Positions 44,489 through 53,612 of a stretch of 64,000 nucleotides of DNA are shown here, piece by piece. The translations under genes and the position numbers were made by a program. The first letter of the stretch is position 1; each line of letters begins with the position of its first letter. The DNA is from Cryobacterium levicorallinum (lineage in GTDB: Bacteria > Actinomycetota > Actinomycetes > Actinomycetales > Microbacteriaceae): positions 171,875 to 235,874 of the forward strand of contig NZ_SOFE01000023.1 in the NCBI RefSeq assembly GCF_004402405.1, written 5' to 3'. The notes beneath the pieces are model-generated. The model worked only from the letters and a program-made list of their open reading frames with translations, was not told where the DNA came from and searched no databases.

Positions 44489-45244
44489 TTACCCCGCCGA
44501 GGGCAGCGACGCTAACCAGGTGTTGATATCCGGTCCCAATATTGTGGCTTCAGTAGGAGCAAGCAGCACCCCCTCAGAGAGCGCGTTTAACGAGGGGCCG
44601 GCTGACCGTACCGGCCGCGAGTCCCCGCTCTGGGCTAGTACCCGGGAGGTGAGTTCAGGAAGTCGGATCCGCTCGGGCCCGGTGATGGTCTTGACGACCG
44701 AACCCGGCGCATTGAGGGCCGTGTCCACAAGGACCTTTGCGACAGCGTCAGCAGCGATCGGCTGAATGAGCCAGTCCTGGACAAGCACTTCGCTGTCCAG
44801 AAAGGAGACTGCCGAGGGGTTTGTCGCGAATTCATACCACTGCGTGGACTTCACGATGGTCGACTGAATTGGGCCGGCTGCAACAATTTCTTCTTGTGCG
44901 CGCTTTGCCGCGTAGTAGGGGAAATCGTCAAAAACGGGGTCTTCCACTCCGGCGATGGATAGAAACACCAGGTGGCCTACTCTTTGAGTGACGCAATTCT
45001 TTACAACGTTCTGAGTCGCAGTGGTGAGCGCCTCGTGCAGTCCCATCGTGGCGTCCTGGGGGAACGTATTGGAGGCGTCGATCACCACATCGACTCCGCG
45101 CAGTGCATCACTTAGTCCCTTGCCGGAGATTAGATCTACGCCAGCCGAACGGGACACTTCAACCACGGAAATGCCCTTCTTCGCAAGTAGGTTTACCGTG
45201 CGCGTGCCGGCGGTTCCGGTAGCTCCCAACACTGCGATCTTCAT
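44489..45244 (-). CDS. NAD(P)-binding NmrA/SDR-a-like protein
   Basis: The 251-residue Rossmann protein has GATGTAGTRTVNLLAKKG (8-25) and the atypical-SDR pattern HLVFLSIAGVED, then YYAAKRAQEEIV. It lacks a classical YxxxK proton-relay in its normal position, as in NmrA-like redox-sensing or quinone-reductase-like proteins. The upstream Rrf2 gene overlaps by four bases, so it is a regulator-target pair. Confidence 0.82.
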   Translation of the reverse strand: MKIAVLGATGTAGTRTVNLLAKKGISVVEVSRSAGVDLISGKGLSDALRGVDVVIDASNTFPQDATMGLHEALTTATQNVVKNCVTQRVGHLVFLSIAGVEDPVFDDFPYYAAKRAQEEIVAAGPIQSTIVKSTQWYEFATNPSAVSFLDSEVLVQDWLIQPIAADAVAKVLVDTALNAPGSVVKTITGPERIRLPELTSRVLAQSGDSRPVRSAGPSLNALSEGVLLAPTEATILGPDINTWLASLPSAG

Positions 45245-45741
45245 AAAATTGGACCAACTTTCCTTTTCTTATTCTCAACGAATTCGTTCAGATTCTTGCT
45301 GCTGACTGCGTCGACACCTTGGACGAGATCTGTGATCGAAACGGCGGCTAAGCTATGTCGCCACGCCTGCTCGGCCGTCCACATCGCGGCCGCAATGGCA
45401 CACGGTCCACTCGCGCGAATCTCGGCAGAATGCGGTTGAAACAACCCGTCGCACCGTATTTCCGTGCATCGGAATATCGGTCCACCGCCTTCGAGCGCTT
45501 CAACGACGTCAGCAAGAGTGATCTCAGATGCGGGACGTGACAACGTAAATCCTCCGGCCGATCCGGGCATCGAAATCAGCAAGCCGTGCCGTGTCAGAGC
45601 CTGGAGATGCTTATTCAAGTAGGTCGGCGAGAGGCCATAGACCTCCGCCAAGGTCGAATTTGCGACAGGGTGATCTTCGGTCAATCGTTCCAAGACGACA
45701 AGGCAATGCGCGGCCCACTCGACCCCTTTTGGAAGCTGCAT
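45241..45741 (-). CDS. Rrf2-family transcriptional regulator
   Basis: The 166-residue protein has the winged helix-turn-helix of Rrf2 proteins (NSTLAEVYGLSPTYLNKHLQ, GGFTLSRPASEITLADVVEA). Three cysteines, C92, C97 and C114, have the spacing that in this family binds an Fe-S cluster or senses thiols. It is coupled to the NAD(P)-binding gene, and a strong palindrome sits 19 bp upstream of its start. Autoregulation in response to redox state is likely. Confidence 0.88.
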   Translation of the reverse strand: MQLPKGVEWAAHCLVVLERLTEDHPVANSTLAEVYGLSPTYLNKHLQALTRHGLLISMPGSAGGFTLSRPASEITLADVVEALEGGGPIFRCTEIRCDGLFQPHSAEIRASGPCAIAAAMWTAEQAWRHSLAAVSITDLVQGVDAVSSKNLNEFVENKKRKVGPIL

Positions 45742-45759
45742 GATGTCGAGCCTATCAAC

Positions 45760-45778
45760 CTGGATATTTTATATCCAG
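45760..45778. promoter_or_regulatory. Rrf2 operator palindrome
   Basis: CTGGATATTTTATATCCAG is a perfect 8-bp inverted repeat with a 3-bp AT spacer, directly upstream of the Rrf2 gene and overlapping where its promoter should lie. Confidence 0.8.
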
Positions 45779-46223
45779 ATTGAAGCAGGTCGATGCAACG
45801 GGTGGACTCTTCAGTGAACCGTTCCTTCTCTCGGGCGCTGTCGGCGTGATCGCGGCCCTCGCACGGCCTTCGCCGCAGCCCGATTGATCCACGGCGGCGT
45901 CAGCATCGGGCCAACAGCGATTCGGATTCGCAGAATCCAAGTCCCGTAGACGGTTCCCGTCCCGGGCATCTCAGGTCCGGCGTCGATGCCATTGGGTTCA
46001 CGCGATTCTGTGCCCGCTTAGCGTCCGGCTTCCGGGCATTCTCTCCATCAATTCTCGGACAGTCCCGCCCCACACCGATCGGAGATTGGCACGTCATGGT
46101 GGGCAGAACTCCAAGGTCCCCGAGGGCGCGGCATCGAGAACGCTGCCCACTGTTCGCGAGCTGAGTGTCGGATGCTGGGAGTAGCATGATCGCAGTCTCG
46201 CTCTTCTGCTATTGGAGGATGAA
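45779..46223. other. Intergenic region without a supported gene
   Basis: It carries divergent promoters for the Rrf2 and isochorismatase-like genes. Only short frames without motifs occur. Confidence 0.45.
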
Positions 46224-46796
46224 ATGTCCCGTCCCACTGACCGTTCCGGTACCGCGCTACTCGTGATAGATGCCCAGAACGGGGTTCTGGCCAACGCCCA
46301 CCGGCGCGGTCCGGTGGTTGCCAATATCGCGATTCTGGTAGACCGCGCCCGCGCTGAAACAGTGCCGGTCCTCTGTGTACAGCATTCCTCTGACGAGCTG
46401 CCGATCGACAGCGATGTCTGGCAGATCGTTCCCGACCTCACGCCAGCGCACGGTGAGGCCGTTATCCGCAAAGAGCATGGAGACTCGTTCGAGGCGACCA
46501 GCCTGGAACAGGTGCTCGGCGGGATCGACGTCGGGCACCTCGTCGTTGTCGGTGCGCAAACCGACGCGTGCGTGCGCTCCACCCTTCATGGGGGTTTCAC
46601 CCGCGATTACGATGTGACGTTGGTCTCCGACGCGCACACCACAGAAGATCTCACCGAATGGGGCGCTCCGCCGCCCGCTCAGGTGATTGAGCACATCAAC
46701 CTGTACTGGAGCTTCCAGGCCGCCCCCGGTCGAACCGGCAAGGTCGTGCCGACGGCAGACGTCGAGTTCACGCGAAGAGCCCCTCGAGCGAGATAG
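46224..46796 (+). CDS. Isochorismatase-like cysteine hydrolase
   Basis: The 190-residue alpha/beta hydrolase has its catalytic Asp in LLVIDAQNGV, a Lys in VIRKEHGDSF and the Cys nucleophile in VGAQTDACVRST. This is the D-K-C triad of the family, which includes nicotinamidases and N-carbamoyl hydrolases. The substrate is unknown. The ATG at 46224 is preferred with GGAGG upstream; the frame opens at 46212. Confidence 0.88.
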   Translation: MSRPTDRSGTALLVIDAQNGVLANAHRRGPVVANIAILVDRARAETVPVLCVQHSSDELPIDSDVWQIVPDLTPAHGEAVIRKEHGDSFEATSLEQVLGGIDVGHLVVVGAQTDACVRSTLHGGFTRDYDVTLVSDAHTTEDLTEWGAPPPAQVIEHINLYWSFQAAPGRTGKVVPTADVEFTRRAPRAR

Positions 46797-46933
46797 AACG
46801 TTCGCTCACGCTTCGTTGCTCGGCCGGGCCGGTGATCGTCGACTGCGACGATATCTTGATCGAGTGATCCGAGGTCGTTGTGGTCCGAGCTGCGGCCCCC
46901 AGTACCCCCAGCACCACCAGCAAAGGAGCAGAG

Positions 46934-47224
46934 ATGTCGTTCCAGGCATACCTCGACAACATCGAAGACAAGACTGGACTGACCCCGCGACAGTTCATCG
47001 CGCTCGCTCAGGAGAAGGGGTTCGACGACCCGTCCACGAAAGCCGGGGTGATCGTCGATTGGCTGAAGGCGGACTTCGACTTGGGCCGCGGTCACGCCAT
47101 GGCGCTCGTGCACATCATCAAGAACGGCGAAAAAATCGACACGAAGCACGTGGGCAGTGGCACCGCGCACAGTGACTCATCCGACACACTCTGGCTCGAC
47201 GGGAAGCAGAACCGCCCCGCGTGA
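46934..47224 (+). CDS. DUF4287 family protein
   Basis: The 96-residue protein matches the small DUF4287 family: MSFQAYLDNIEDKTGLTPRQ near the start, KAGVIVDWLKADFDLGRGHA and MALVHIIKNG. It has no catalytic signature. GCAAAGGAG lies just before the ATG at 46934. Confidence 0.8.
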   Translation: MSFQAYLDNIEDKTGLTPRQFIALAQEKGFDDPSTKAGVIVDWLKADFDLGRGHAMALVHIIKNGEKIDTKHVGSGTAHSDSSDTLWLDGKQNRPA

Positions 47225-47428
47225 GCCAATAGCTCCTGGCCGCCGCCGCTCACTTGGACGGATTTCGGTGCCCACTGAGGGTTCGGCTTAGGGACACTCA
47301 CACGCCCCGATCGACTTGGCAGATTCACCGGGAACGGTTCTGTACGTCCCGCTGCCGCAAGCGGAGAGGCGCTCGTTCTAAAGCCTGCCCCCACGAAGAA
47401 TAGGCGGAAGTGCTCTAAACTCCTCTGC

Positions 47429-47860
47429 ATGTTATCCCCTGAGGACATTGTTGGTCTCCCCATCGAAGAGTACGGGTTCCCTGGACCGCTCCGCGATGCG
47501 CTCGTCGGAGCGATCCTTGACGGGCGGAAGACGAGCACAACGTCGCTGGTCGCTCAATACCTGCTGGATGATGAGGCGTTACCTATGGTCGGCGATCGCG
47601 GCGTGGTCGTCGATTCGTCGGAGCAGCCGGTTTGCGTGACGGAGGTCACCGAGGTTCGAGTGGTGCCGCTCGCAGCTGTCGATGTAGCGCACGCAATCGA
47701 CGAAGGCGAGGGTTATGAGACGGTCTCCGACTGGCGCACAGGCCACGAAGAGTTCTGGCATAGCCCGGAGTTCCGAGCGGCAATGCGTGACCCAAACTTT
47801 ACGGTTTCGGATGCAACGGAGGCCGTGTTGGTAGGTTTTCGGGTGCCCATCCGGGGCTAA
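47429..47860 (+). CDS. ASCH-domain protein
   Basis: The 143-residue protein has the ASCH fold pattern. Residues 24-45 carry the GAILDGRKTSTTSLV loop, followed by GDRGVVVDSSEQPVCVTEVTE and the aromatic EFWHSPEF region. Members bind RNA or act as N4-acetylcytidine amidohydrolases; which applies is unknown. It is preceded by a 200-bp gap without a gene. Confidence 0.85.
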   Translation: MLSPEDIVGLPIEEYGFPGPLRDALVGAILDGRKTSTTSLVAQYLLDDEALPMVGDRGVVVDSSEQPVCVTEVTEVRVVPLAAVDVAHAIDEGEGYETVSDWRTGHEEFWHSPEFRAAMRDPNFTVSDATEAVLVGFRVPIRG

Positions 47861-47939
47861 GTCGAAACGTTGAGGGCCTATCCGGTCGTGGTTCGGTTTG
47901 CGGGCGCGACGTGTTGCGGTCTGGCCGAGCAGTCTGGAA

Positions 47940-48278
47940 TCAGGACTGCGGTATCACGAAGTGCGCAACGACGGTCAAGACCAGGATGATCGGAACGGCA
48001 AACACTGTCCGTCGCGACTGTCCGCCCAGCCACCGGTTTGATCTGGGCCGGAGCAGCAGCCCAACCAGTACGGTCGCCAGCAGCGCGAACAAGATGCCTG
48101 CGCTGATCAGCGACGCACGGACGGGCAACAACTGTGGCGGGCACACCGCCGGAAGACTGGCCGCGCAAGCCCAACTGGGAAGGACCGGCTGCGCCATCCA
48201 GAGTACGAGTAATCCCAGGAGTACGGTCCCCACTGCGACGGCGGGGGAGCGAGTGGCGCCGACGGTCTGGATGGGCAT
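47940..48278 (-). CDS. Three-helix membrane protein of unknown function
   Basis: The 112-residue protein has three predicted membrane helices (about 14-34, 55-76 and 90-110), with two cysteines in the first extracytoplasmic loop (SWACAAS, AVCPPQ). No family is recognised. Confidence 0.65.
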   Translation of the reverse strand: MPIQTVGATRSPAVAVGTVLLGLLVLWMAQPVLPSWACAASLPAVCPPQLLPVRASLISAGILFALLATVLVGLLLRPRSNRWLGGQSRRTVFAVPIILVLTVVAHFVIPQS

Positions 48279-48635
48279 AGAGCCAGACTATCGATCAAGC
48301 ACTACTGCGGCGCGACGGCTGCGGCGCTTGATTCTTCGCGATAGCGTGAATCAGTCCCGCAGGGGGGTTCGGCTTGCGGCAGAACTTTTATCCAGCTTTC
48401 ACGATACAGGCCAGCGTAATTCCCCATTATTATTCTGCGCCCATGACATCCAAGGTCCTTCGGGGTCATTTAAAGCGCGTAGAAGTTGTCCGCTATGCCG
48501 GCCGCTCGAGGTGCGCTGGGGGTCGACCGCGGGCGCGGCTCAGGGAAGAGGCTCCGGCGCGCGAATGACGAGTAGATAGTCTGACTAAATAGTGACACTA
48601 TGTAGTTCTGCGTGCAGCGTTTGGAGTAGAAAGTC
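48279..48635. other. Intergenic region with a palindrome before padR
   Basis: No gene is supported. It contains the probable PadR promoter and operator near 48590. Confidence 0.45.
48589..48601. promoter_or_regulatory. Candidate PadR operator
   Basis: ATAGTGACACTAT is a perfect 6-bp inverted repeat around one base, 34 bp before the PadR start. PadR proteins usually autoregulate such short palindromes. Confidence 0.55.
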
Positions 48636-49010
48636 ATGGGCGCCAAACAGTGGTCGAGTGAGTGGATGCGGGCAGCCCTCGGCCTGTGCGTGCTGCGCAC
48701 TCTCGCCGCCGGCCCGACCTACGGGTACGCCATCGCGGCCGCGCTGGAAGAGAACGGATTTGGCACAATCAAGGGCGGCACGCTGTATCCGTTGCTGACC
48801 CGCTGTGAAGCGGCCGGCTGGATCGCTGTCGAGTGGCGGGTCGGCGCCGGCGGCCCCGAGCGGAAATATCTGTCGCTGACAAATGCCGGACGCGACGAGT
48901 TGGCAACCCAGACCACTAACTGGCGCGACTTTACGGGCACGGTCCTGGCGCACCTCGACAACACACCCACAAGCAGCACCGCACTAACCACGGGGACGGC
49001 TAAATCATGA
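48636..49010 (+). CDS. PadR-family transcriptional regulator
   Basis: The 124-residue protein has the PadR winged helix (CVLRTLAAGPTYGYAIAAAL, then GGTLYPLLTRCEAAGWI and GPERKYLSLTNAG). Its stop overlaps the next gene by ATGA. This PadR plus integral-membrane pair is typical of Gram-positive envelope-stress loci. Confidence 0.9.
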   Translation: MGAKQWSSEWMRAALGLCVLRTLAAGPTYGYAIAAALEENGFGTIKGGTLYPLLTRCEAAGWIAVEWRVGAGGPERKYLSLTNAGRDELATQTTNWRDFTGTVLAHLDNTPTSSTALTTGTAKS

Positions 49011-49783
49011 CGACCAGCAACATTCGCGACGCACACGACCGCGACACCGAGAATGAGAAGTGGTTGGAAGGCCTGACCATCGAGCTGCGCCTGCTCGACG
49101 TCAATGGAACGAGGATCGGCGACGCCGTGGCGACCGCACGCGAGTTTCTGGCCGACTCCGGGGCTCTGGCCGAAGAATCTTTCGGCAGCGCTCGTTACTA
49201 CGCCGCGGAGCTGAGTCTTCCGGCAACCGCAGATGCCGCAAAAGGGGTGTGGGGTGCCAATCTGCGCAGCGGTCTCGGCCTGCTCGGGCTCATGGCGCTC
49301 ATAGAGACGGTGGTTCCGCTCAGGCATCAGACAGATGTGACATTCGGGCTCGGGGTGCTTTTGATTACCGTCGTAGTCCTCGCAATTATTGCGGTCCTGC
49401 CACGATTCCTCCCCACCATCATCGAGCGGACACTTTCGCACGGGAAGGTCAGAGCGTTCATCGAGGGGGCGGCAGGTGGGCTGGTAATTACGCTGGTTTT
49501 TGTGCTGATATCCCTGTGGTCAGCGGACCGGATCGTGTTCAGCGTTCCCGCGCTACCGGTCTTCATGGCGGCGGTCGTTCTACTCATCGCCCCGCCTCTG
49601 TGGGCCCAGTTTCACCACTCCTATCAGGCTGACCCCATCGTGCCACCCGGCTCCGCGCCGGCCGACACGCTACGGATATCTATCGGCATCCGGCTATTTC
49701 TGGTCGCCACCAACTGGCTGCTCGTCATCGTGAGTGTCATCCTCTGCGCCCTGGAGCTGTTCATCGACACCCTAGCTCGCTGA
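49007..49783 (+). CDS. Membrane protein paired with PadR
   Basis: The 258-residue protein has a soluble N-terminal region (about 85 residues) resembling the HAAS signalling domain often found with PadR. Five or six membrane helices follow (starting GLGLLGLMALIETVV and LGVLLITVVVLAIIAVLP). Function is unknown. It is presumably controlled by the coupled PadR. Confidence 0.75.
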   Translation: MTTSNIRDAHDRDTENEKWLEGLTIELRLLDVNGTRIGDAVATAREFLADSGALAEESFGSARYYAAELSLPATADAAKGVWGANLRSGLGLLGLMALIETVVPLRHQTDVTFGLGVLLITVVVLAIIAVLPRFLPTIIERTLSHGKVRAFIEGAAGGLVITLVFVLISLWSADRIVFSVPALPVFMAAVVLLIAPPLWAQFHHSYQADPIVPPGSAPADTLRISIGIRLFLVATNWLLVIVSVILCALELFIDTLAR

Positions 49784-49980
49784 AACCCGGCGTGGGTGTC
49801 CCTAAACAACACGGGATCGTGTAATCACAACTCGCTACAGCCCGAGGCGGGTGGGCAACGACAGAGTCCAAGGTGTGTCCAATCAGAGCGGTCGAGCGCT
49901 GCGTGTGCCACGAGCGTCGCGGTCGTGATGCGGCGGCTTAACATCACAAGGAGAACGCGTCGTCCTGTGAGGGGTTCCCA

Positions 49981-50118
49981 GGTGACACAGCAGCGGGAAG
50001 TTCAGCACGTGGTCGGGTCGGCCCCAGATCTGTCGCGCTGGAGGTCCCCTGTGCGAGACAGCGTCGGCGCACTTCGCCACCGGGTGCTTTGGTACAAAAC
50101 CTGTGTCGCTCGAGGTCC
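49981..50118. repeat. Dispersed repeat, two head-to-tail units
   Basis: The second unit (50045-50118) equals copy A at 44324 but for one base. The first (49981-50044) is a diverged unit beginning GTGACACAGCAGC and ending CCCCAGATCTGTCGCGC. A closely related unit is also found at 60684-60750. Confidence 0.8.
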
Positions 50119-50273
50119 CCCTTGCGGCATTAGCTAATCATCCGCGAGGGGACAACGATTGTTTATGGTGCGACGCGCGATGTGCTCCGATGCCTTCTTC
50201 AACCTCGCGTTCCTTCGACCCGGCCCAGAAGAAAGGTGGCCCTGGGCTTGACGGGGAAACGCGCGATGCCTTA

Positions 50274-50310
50274 TATTCAACTTAGCAGTTTTATACCAGT
50301 CAGTTGAATA
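50274..50310. promoter_or_regulatory. ArsR-type operator
   Basis: TATTCAACT (50274-50282) and AGTTGAATA (50302-50310) are perfect complements separated by 19 bp, just before the ArsR start. TTCAA/TTGAA dyads are typical of ArsR-type repressors. A TTG start at 50304 would fall inside the right arm, which favours the ATG at 50325. Confidence 0.75.
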
Positions 50311-50324
50311 CAAGATCGGATAAC

Positions 50325-50684
50325 ATGCCCGCCGACCAGCTCAGCCGTACCTTCGCGGCCCTCGCCGACCCGACGCGGCGCGCCATCCTGGCGCGCCTGG
50401 CGCACGGCGAGGCGACAGTTGGGCAGCTAGCAGAGCCGTTCGCGATGAGTTTCGCGGCGGTGTCGAAACACCTCCGGGTGCTCGAGGCCGCGGAACTGGT
50501 CAGTCGGGGTCGGAATGCGCAGTATCGACCCGCGACCCTCGACGCTCGACCGCTGGCGAATGCCTGCGCGTGGATCAGCGACTACGCGAAGTTCTGGGGT
50601 GCCAGCTTCGATGCCCTCAGTGACGTCCTCGCTGAGATCACGACCACCGAAACAAGCATGACCGACAAAGGAGAAACCTCATGA
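50325..50684 (+). CDS. ArsR-family transcriptional regulator
   Basis: The 119-residue protein has the ArsR winged helix (TFAALADPTRRAILARLAHG, GQLAEPFAMSFAAVSKHLRV). It has no cysteine-based metal site, so it belongs to the non-metal group that is paired with AHSA1 genes. The downstream START gene overlaps by four bases. Confidence 0.9.
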   Translation: MPADQLSRTFAALADPTRRAILARLAHGEATVGQLAEPFAMSFAAVSKHLRVLEAAELVSRGRNAQYRPATLDARPLANACAWISDYAKFWGASFDALSDVLAEITTTETSMTDKGETS

Positions 50685-51109
50685 GCAACCCCGTCAGCAT
50701 CACCCGCACCTTCCCCGCAACACCCGAGCAGGTCTTCGACGCCTGGACAACGCCTGCTTCTTTCGCGGTCTGGTTCGGGACGGCCGCGGTCCCCGTCGAC
50801 GATATCGAGATGGATGTCCGAGTCGGCGGCGGGTGGAAGGCGACCATGCACCTGCCCGACGGCAGCCTGAAGCACTGGGTTGGCGAGTTCACAGAGGTGA
50901 ATCGTCCGACGCGGCTCGCCCTCACCCTCACCGACCAGCCCGATGATCCGGCCCGCGAGCCTGTCACCGTCGATATCGTCGCCGTCGACGGCGGCGCCAT
51001 GATGACAATGGTGCAAACCGCCCAGGGCTTCGACGACGCGTCGAAGGCGGCACTCACGGCCGGATACACCGCGTTCTTCGACGATATGGAGAAGCTGCTC
51101 GTCCGCTAG
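50681..51109 (+). CDS. AHSA1/SRPBCC family protein
   Basis: The 142-residue START-like protein has FPATPEQVFDAWTTPASFAV near the N-terminus, VRVGGGWKATM and a C-terminal helix. The ArsR-AHSA1 pair is a common arrangement of unknown ligand, coupled here by ATGA. Confidence 0.88.
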   Translation: MSNPVSITRTFPATPEQVFDAWTTPASFAVWFGTAAVPVDDIEMDVRVGGGWKATMHLPDGSLKHWVGEFTEVNRPTRLALTLTDQPDDPAREPVTVDIVAVDGGAMMTMVQTAQGFDDASKAALTAGYTAFFDDMEKLLVR

Positions 51110-51217
51110 ACGGGCACCGGTCGCGTCGGCGCGTTGTGCGAGCGACACTGACCGCAGCCCCACCCCGACCGAGTCGTCAAGGCCGAAGCCCGCAACCAGT
51201 TCCGCGCAGGGTTCCAC

Positions 51218-52174
51218 TTACGGTCCCACGGTGCTGCGTGACACGTCGGCTGGTGCTTCATTGCTCGCGGCGGCGCGCGTCAGCGGGGAACCGTTCAGGC
51301 GTGTTCGCACGGCGATGCCAGCGCAGAGGATGACGGCGAGACCGCCGATGATGGTCTGCCAGGTGAGTTGTTCGCGGAGAATGAGCGCCGCCCAGAGGAT
51401 GCTGAGGACGGGTTGGGTGAGTTGCACCTGGCTGACCTGGGCCATGGGTCCGATGGCCAGTCCGCGATACCAGGCGAAGAACCCGAGGAACATGCTCACC
51501 ACTCCGAGGTAAGCAAAGGCGGCCCATTGAGTGGGCGTGCCCGTCGGGGGCTGGTAGACAATGGCGATCGTCGTAAGTGTGACCATGAGCGGCGACGCGA
51601 GGATCAACGCCCACGAGACGGTTTGCCAGGATCCCATCTCGCGCGCGAGCAGGCCGCCTTCGGCGTAGCCGATGGCGGCGGCCATAACGGCGCCGAACAG
51701 CAGTAGATCCGCCCACTCCAAGCGGATGCTTCCGCCACCCTGGATGGACGCAAAGGCCACGGCCACCAGCGTCCCGACGAATGCCATGATCCAGAACGGC
51801 AGGGGTGGTCGCTCTTTGCCTCGATGGGCGGCCATAACTGCCGTCGCTGCCGGGAGAAGGGCAATGACCATGGCGCTGTGACTGGCCGACGCGGTCGTGA
51901 GGGCAAACGATGTGAGGAGCGGGAAGCCGACGACGACGCCGCTCGCGACGATGGCGAGGCGAAACCACTGGATACCGCGTGGAAGGTGTTGCCGGGTGAT
52001 GAACAGGGCGGCTGCGGCGAGCACGGTGGCGATGACGGCGCGGCCGGATCCGATGAAGAGCGGGGACATGCTCTCGACGGCCACGCGGGTAAAGGGAACG
52101 GTGAAGGAAAACGCGGCAACGCCGAGCAGCCCCCAGGCGAGGCCGGACCGTGACATTGATAGCGGTGTGGGCAT
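51218..52174 (-). CDS. EamA/DMT-family exporter
   Basis: The 318-residue membrane protein has about ten helices with two EamA halves. The second half ends with the conserved QLTQPVLSILWAALILREQL. Small-metabolite export is likely but the substrate is unknown. The ATG at 52174 is preferred, since an in-frame ATG at 52204 would overlap the start codon of the divergent MocR gene. Divergence from a MocR regulator suggests control by it. Confidence 0.85.
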   Translation of the reverse strand: MPTPLSMSRSGLAWGLLGVAAFSFTVPFTRVAVESMSPLFIGSGRAVIATVLAAAALFITRQHLPRGIQWFRLAIVASGVVVGFPLLTSFALTTASASHSAMVIALLPAATAVMAAHRGKERPPLPFWIMAFVGTLVAVAFASIQGGGSIRLEWADLLLFGAVMAAAIGYAEGGLLAREMGSWQTVSWALILASPLMVTLTTIAIVYQPPTGTPTQWAAFAYLGVVSMFLGFFAWYRGLAIGPMAQVSQVQLTQPVLSILWAALILREQLTWQTIIGGLAVILCAGIAVRTRLNGSPLTRAAASNEAPADVSRSTVGP

Positions 52175-52182
52175 CCGTTTGA

Positions 52183-52192
52183 TAGCGCTATT
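52183..52192. promoter_or_regulatory. Palindrome between DMT exporter and MocR genes
   Basis: ATAGCGCTAT is a perfect self-complementary 10-mer in the 28-bp gap between the two divergent starts. It is a candidate MocR site. Confidence 0.5.
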
Positions 52193-52202
52193 ATGATCTG
52201 AC

Positions 52203-53612
52203 ATGAATAACGATAGCAGTTTTCGGATCGTGGCCGCATTGCGTGAGTGGATCGCTGGCCGGGCGCCGGGGGCTCGGCTGCCCACGAGCCGCATGCTCGT
52301 GGCCGAGTATGGGGCGAGCCCGGTGACGGTGCAGAAAGCCCTGCGCACTCTCGTGGCGCAGGGCTTGATCGAAACCCGGCCCGGCTCCGGCACGTTCGTC
52401 CGCGCGGTGCGTACCGCTCGTCCGCTCGACTTCAGCTGGCAGACCGCGGCTATGCGTTCCCCGAACAGTCACCTCGGCGGGTTGAGCCCTGCGCTACGTG
52501 CCGCTCCGCAAGGAAGCATCGCTCTGCATTCCGGGTATCCCGACCGAGAGCTGTTGCCGGACCGGTTGGTCCGGTCAGCGCTGGCTCGCGCGGCCCGAAG
52601 CGAGGCGGCGCTGACGCGTTCACCCGTCGCGGGCCTTCCGGAACTGCAGTCCTGGTTCGCTCACGAGCTTGGCTCCGCGACACCGGTCGGCGTCACTCCG
52701 CCCCTATCAAGCGATGTCATCGTGCTGCCCGGAAGTCAAAGTGGCCTGGCCACGATCTTCCGTGCCCTGGTCACCGCTGGAGCGCCTCTTCTGATGGAAT
52801 CGCCCACATACTGGGGCGCGATCCAGGCTGCAGCACAAGCCGGCGTTGACGTTGTCCCGGTTCCGTCGGGACCCCAGGGACCCGATCCCGACGAGCTCGA
52901 CCGGGCCTTCCTAGAAACCGGTTCGCGTGTCTTCTATGCACAGCCCACCTACTCGAACCCAACTGGCGCACAATGGTCAGAGACCACCACGACGCAAGTC
53001 CTCGACATCGTCCGGGCGCACGGCGCCTTCCTGGTCGAGGACGACTGGGCCCATGACTTCGGCATCGACACCGACCCACATCCTGTCGCCGCTCGCGATG
53101 ACGCCGGGCACGTGGTTTACGTGCGATCCCTCACCAAAAGCGTCTCGCCGTCCCTTCGCGTGGCGGCAATTATTGCCCGCGGTCCCGCCAAGGAACGCAT
53201 TCTCGCCGATCGCAGCGCCGAATCGATGTACGTCAGCGGGCTCCTTCAAACCGCAGTACTCGACGTCGTCACTCAACCGGGTTGGCAGACCCACCTCCGC
53301 AACCTTCGCCCGCAACTACGGGCACGCCGAGACCTTCTACTGACGAGTTTGCGCGAACACGCACCCGACGCCCACATCACCACCGTTCCGGCGGGTGGTC
53401 TCAATTTGTGGGCTCGCCTTCCCGATGGAACCAACCTCGAGCGGTTGGTCGCAGACTGCGAAACTGCCGGGGTCCTGATCGCTGCCGGCTCGAGCTGGTT
53501 CCCGGCCGAAGCCACCGGTCCCTTCATCAGGCTCAACTACTCCGGACCGAACCCCGGAGCGTTCACGGACGGAGCCCGTATCATCGGCCAGGCGCTAGCC
53601 TCTACCCGCTAA
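52203..53612 (+). CDS. MocR-family GntR/aminotransferase regulator
   Basis: The 469-residue protein has a GntR winged helix (GARLPTSRMLVAEYGASPVT, 22-41) fused to a fold-type I aminotransferase domain. The probable PLP lysine is in SLTKSVSPSLR (about 315), and YSNPTG is also present. PLP binding is likely, with PLP or an amino acid as effector. It lies divergent from a DMT exporter, a common MocR arrangement. Confidence 0.9.
   Translation: MNNDSSFRIVAALREWIAGRAPGARLPTSRMLVAEYGASPVTVQKALRTLVAQGLIETRPGSGTFVRAVRTARPLDFSWQTAAMRSPNSHLGGLSPALRAAPQGSIALHSGYPDRELLPDRLVRSALARAARSEAALTRSPVAGLPELQSWFAHELGSATPVGVTPPLSSDVIVLPGSQSGLATIFRALVTAGAPLLMESPTYWGAIQAAAQAGVDVVPVPSGPQGPDPDELDRAFLETGSRVFYAQPTYSNPTGAQWSETTTTQVLDIVRAHGAFLVEDDWAHDFGIDTDPHPVAARDDAGHVVYVRSLTKSVSPSLRVAAIIARGPAKERILADRSAESMYVSGLLQTAVLDVVTQPGWQTHLRNLRPQLRARRDLLLTSLREHAPDAHITTVPAGGLNLWARLPDGTNLERLVADCETAGVLIAAGSSWFPAEATGPFIRLNYSGPNPGAFTDGARIIGQALASTR

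Larger units (their letters stand above)
49784..50324. other. Intergenic region rich in repeats before the ArsR gene
   Basis: It holds two head-to-tail repeat units (49981-50118) and the ArsR operator (50274-50310). Otherwise there is no supported gene. Confidence 0.5.
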
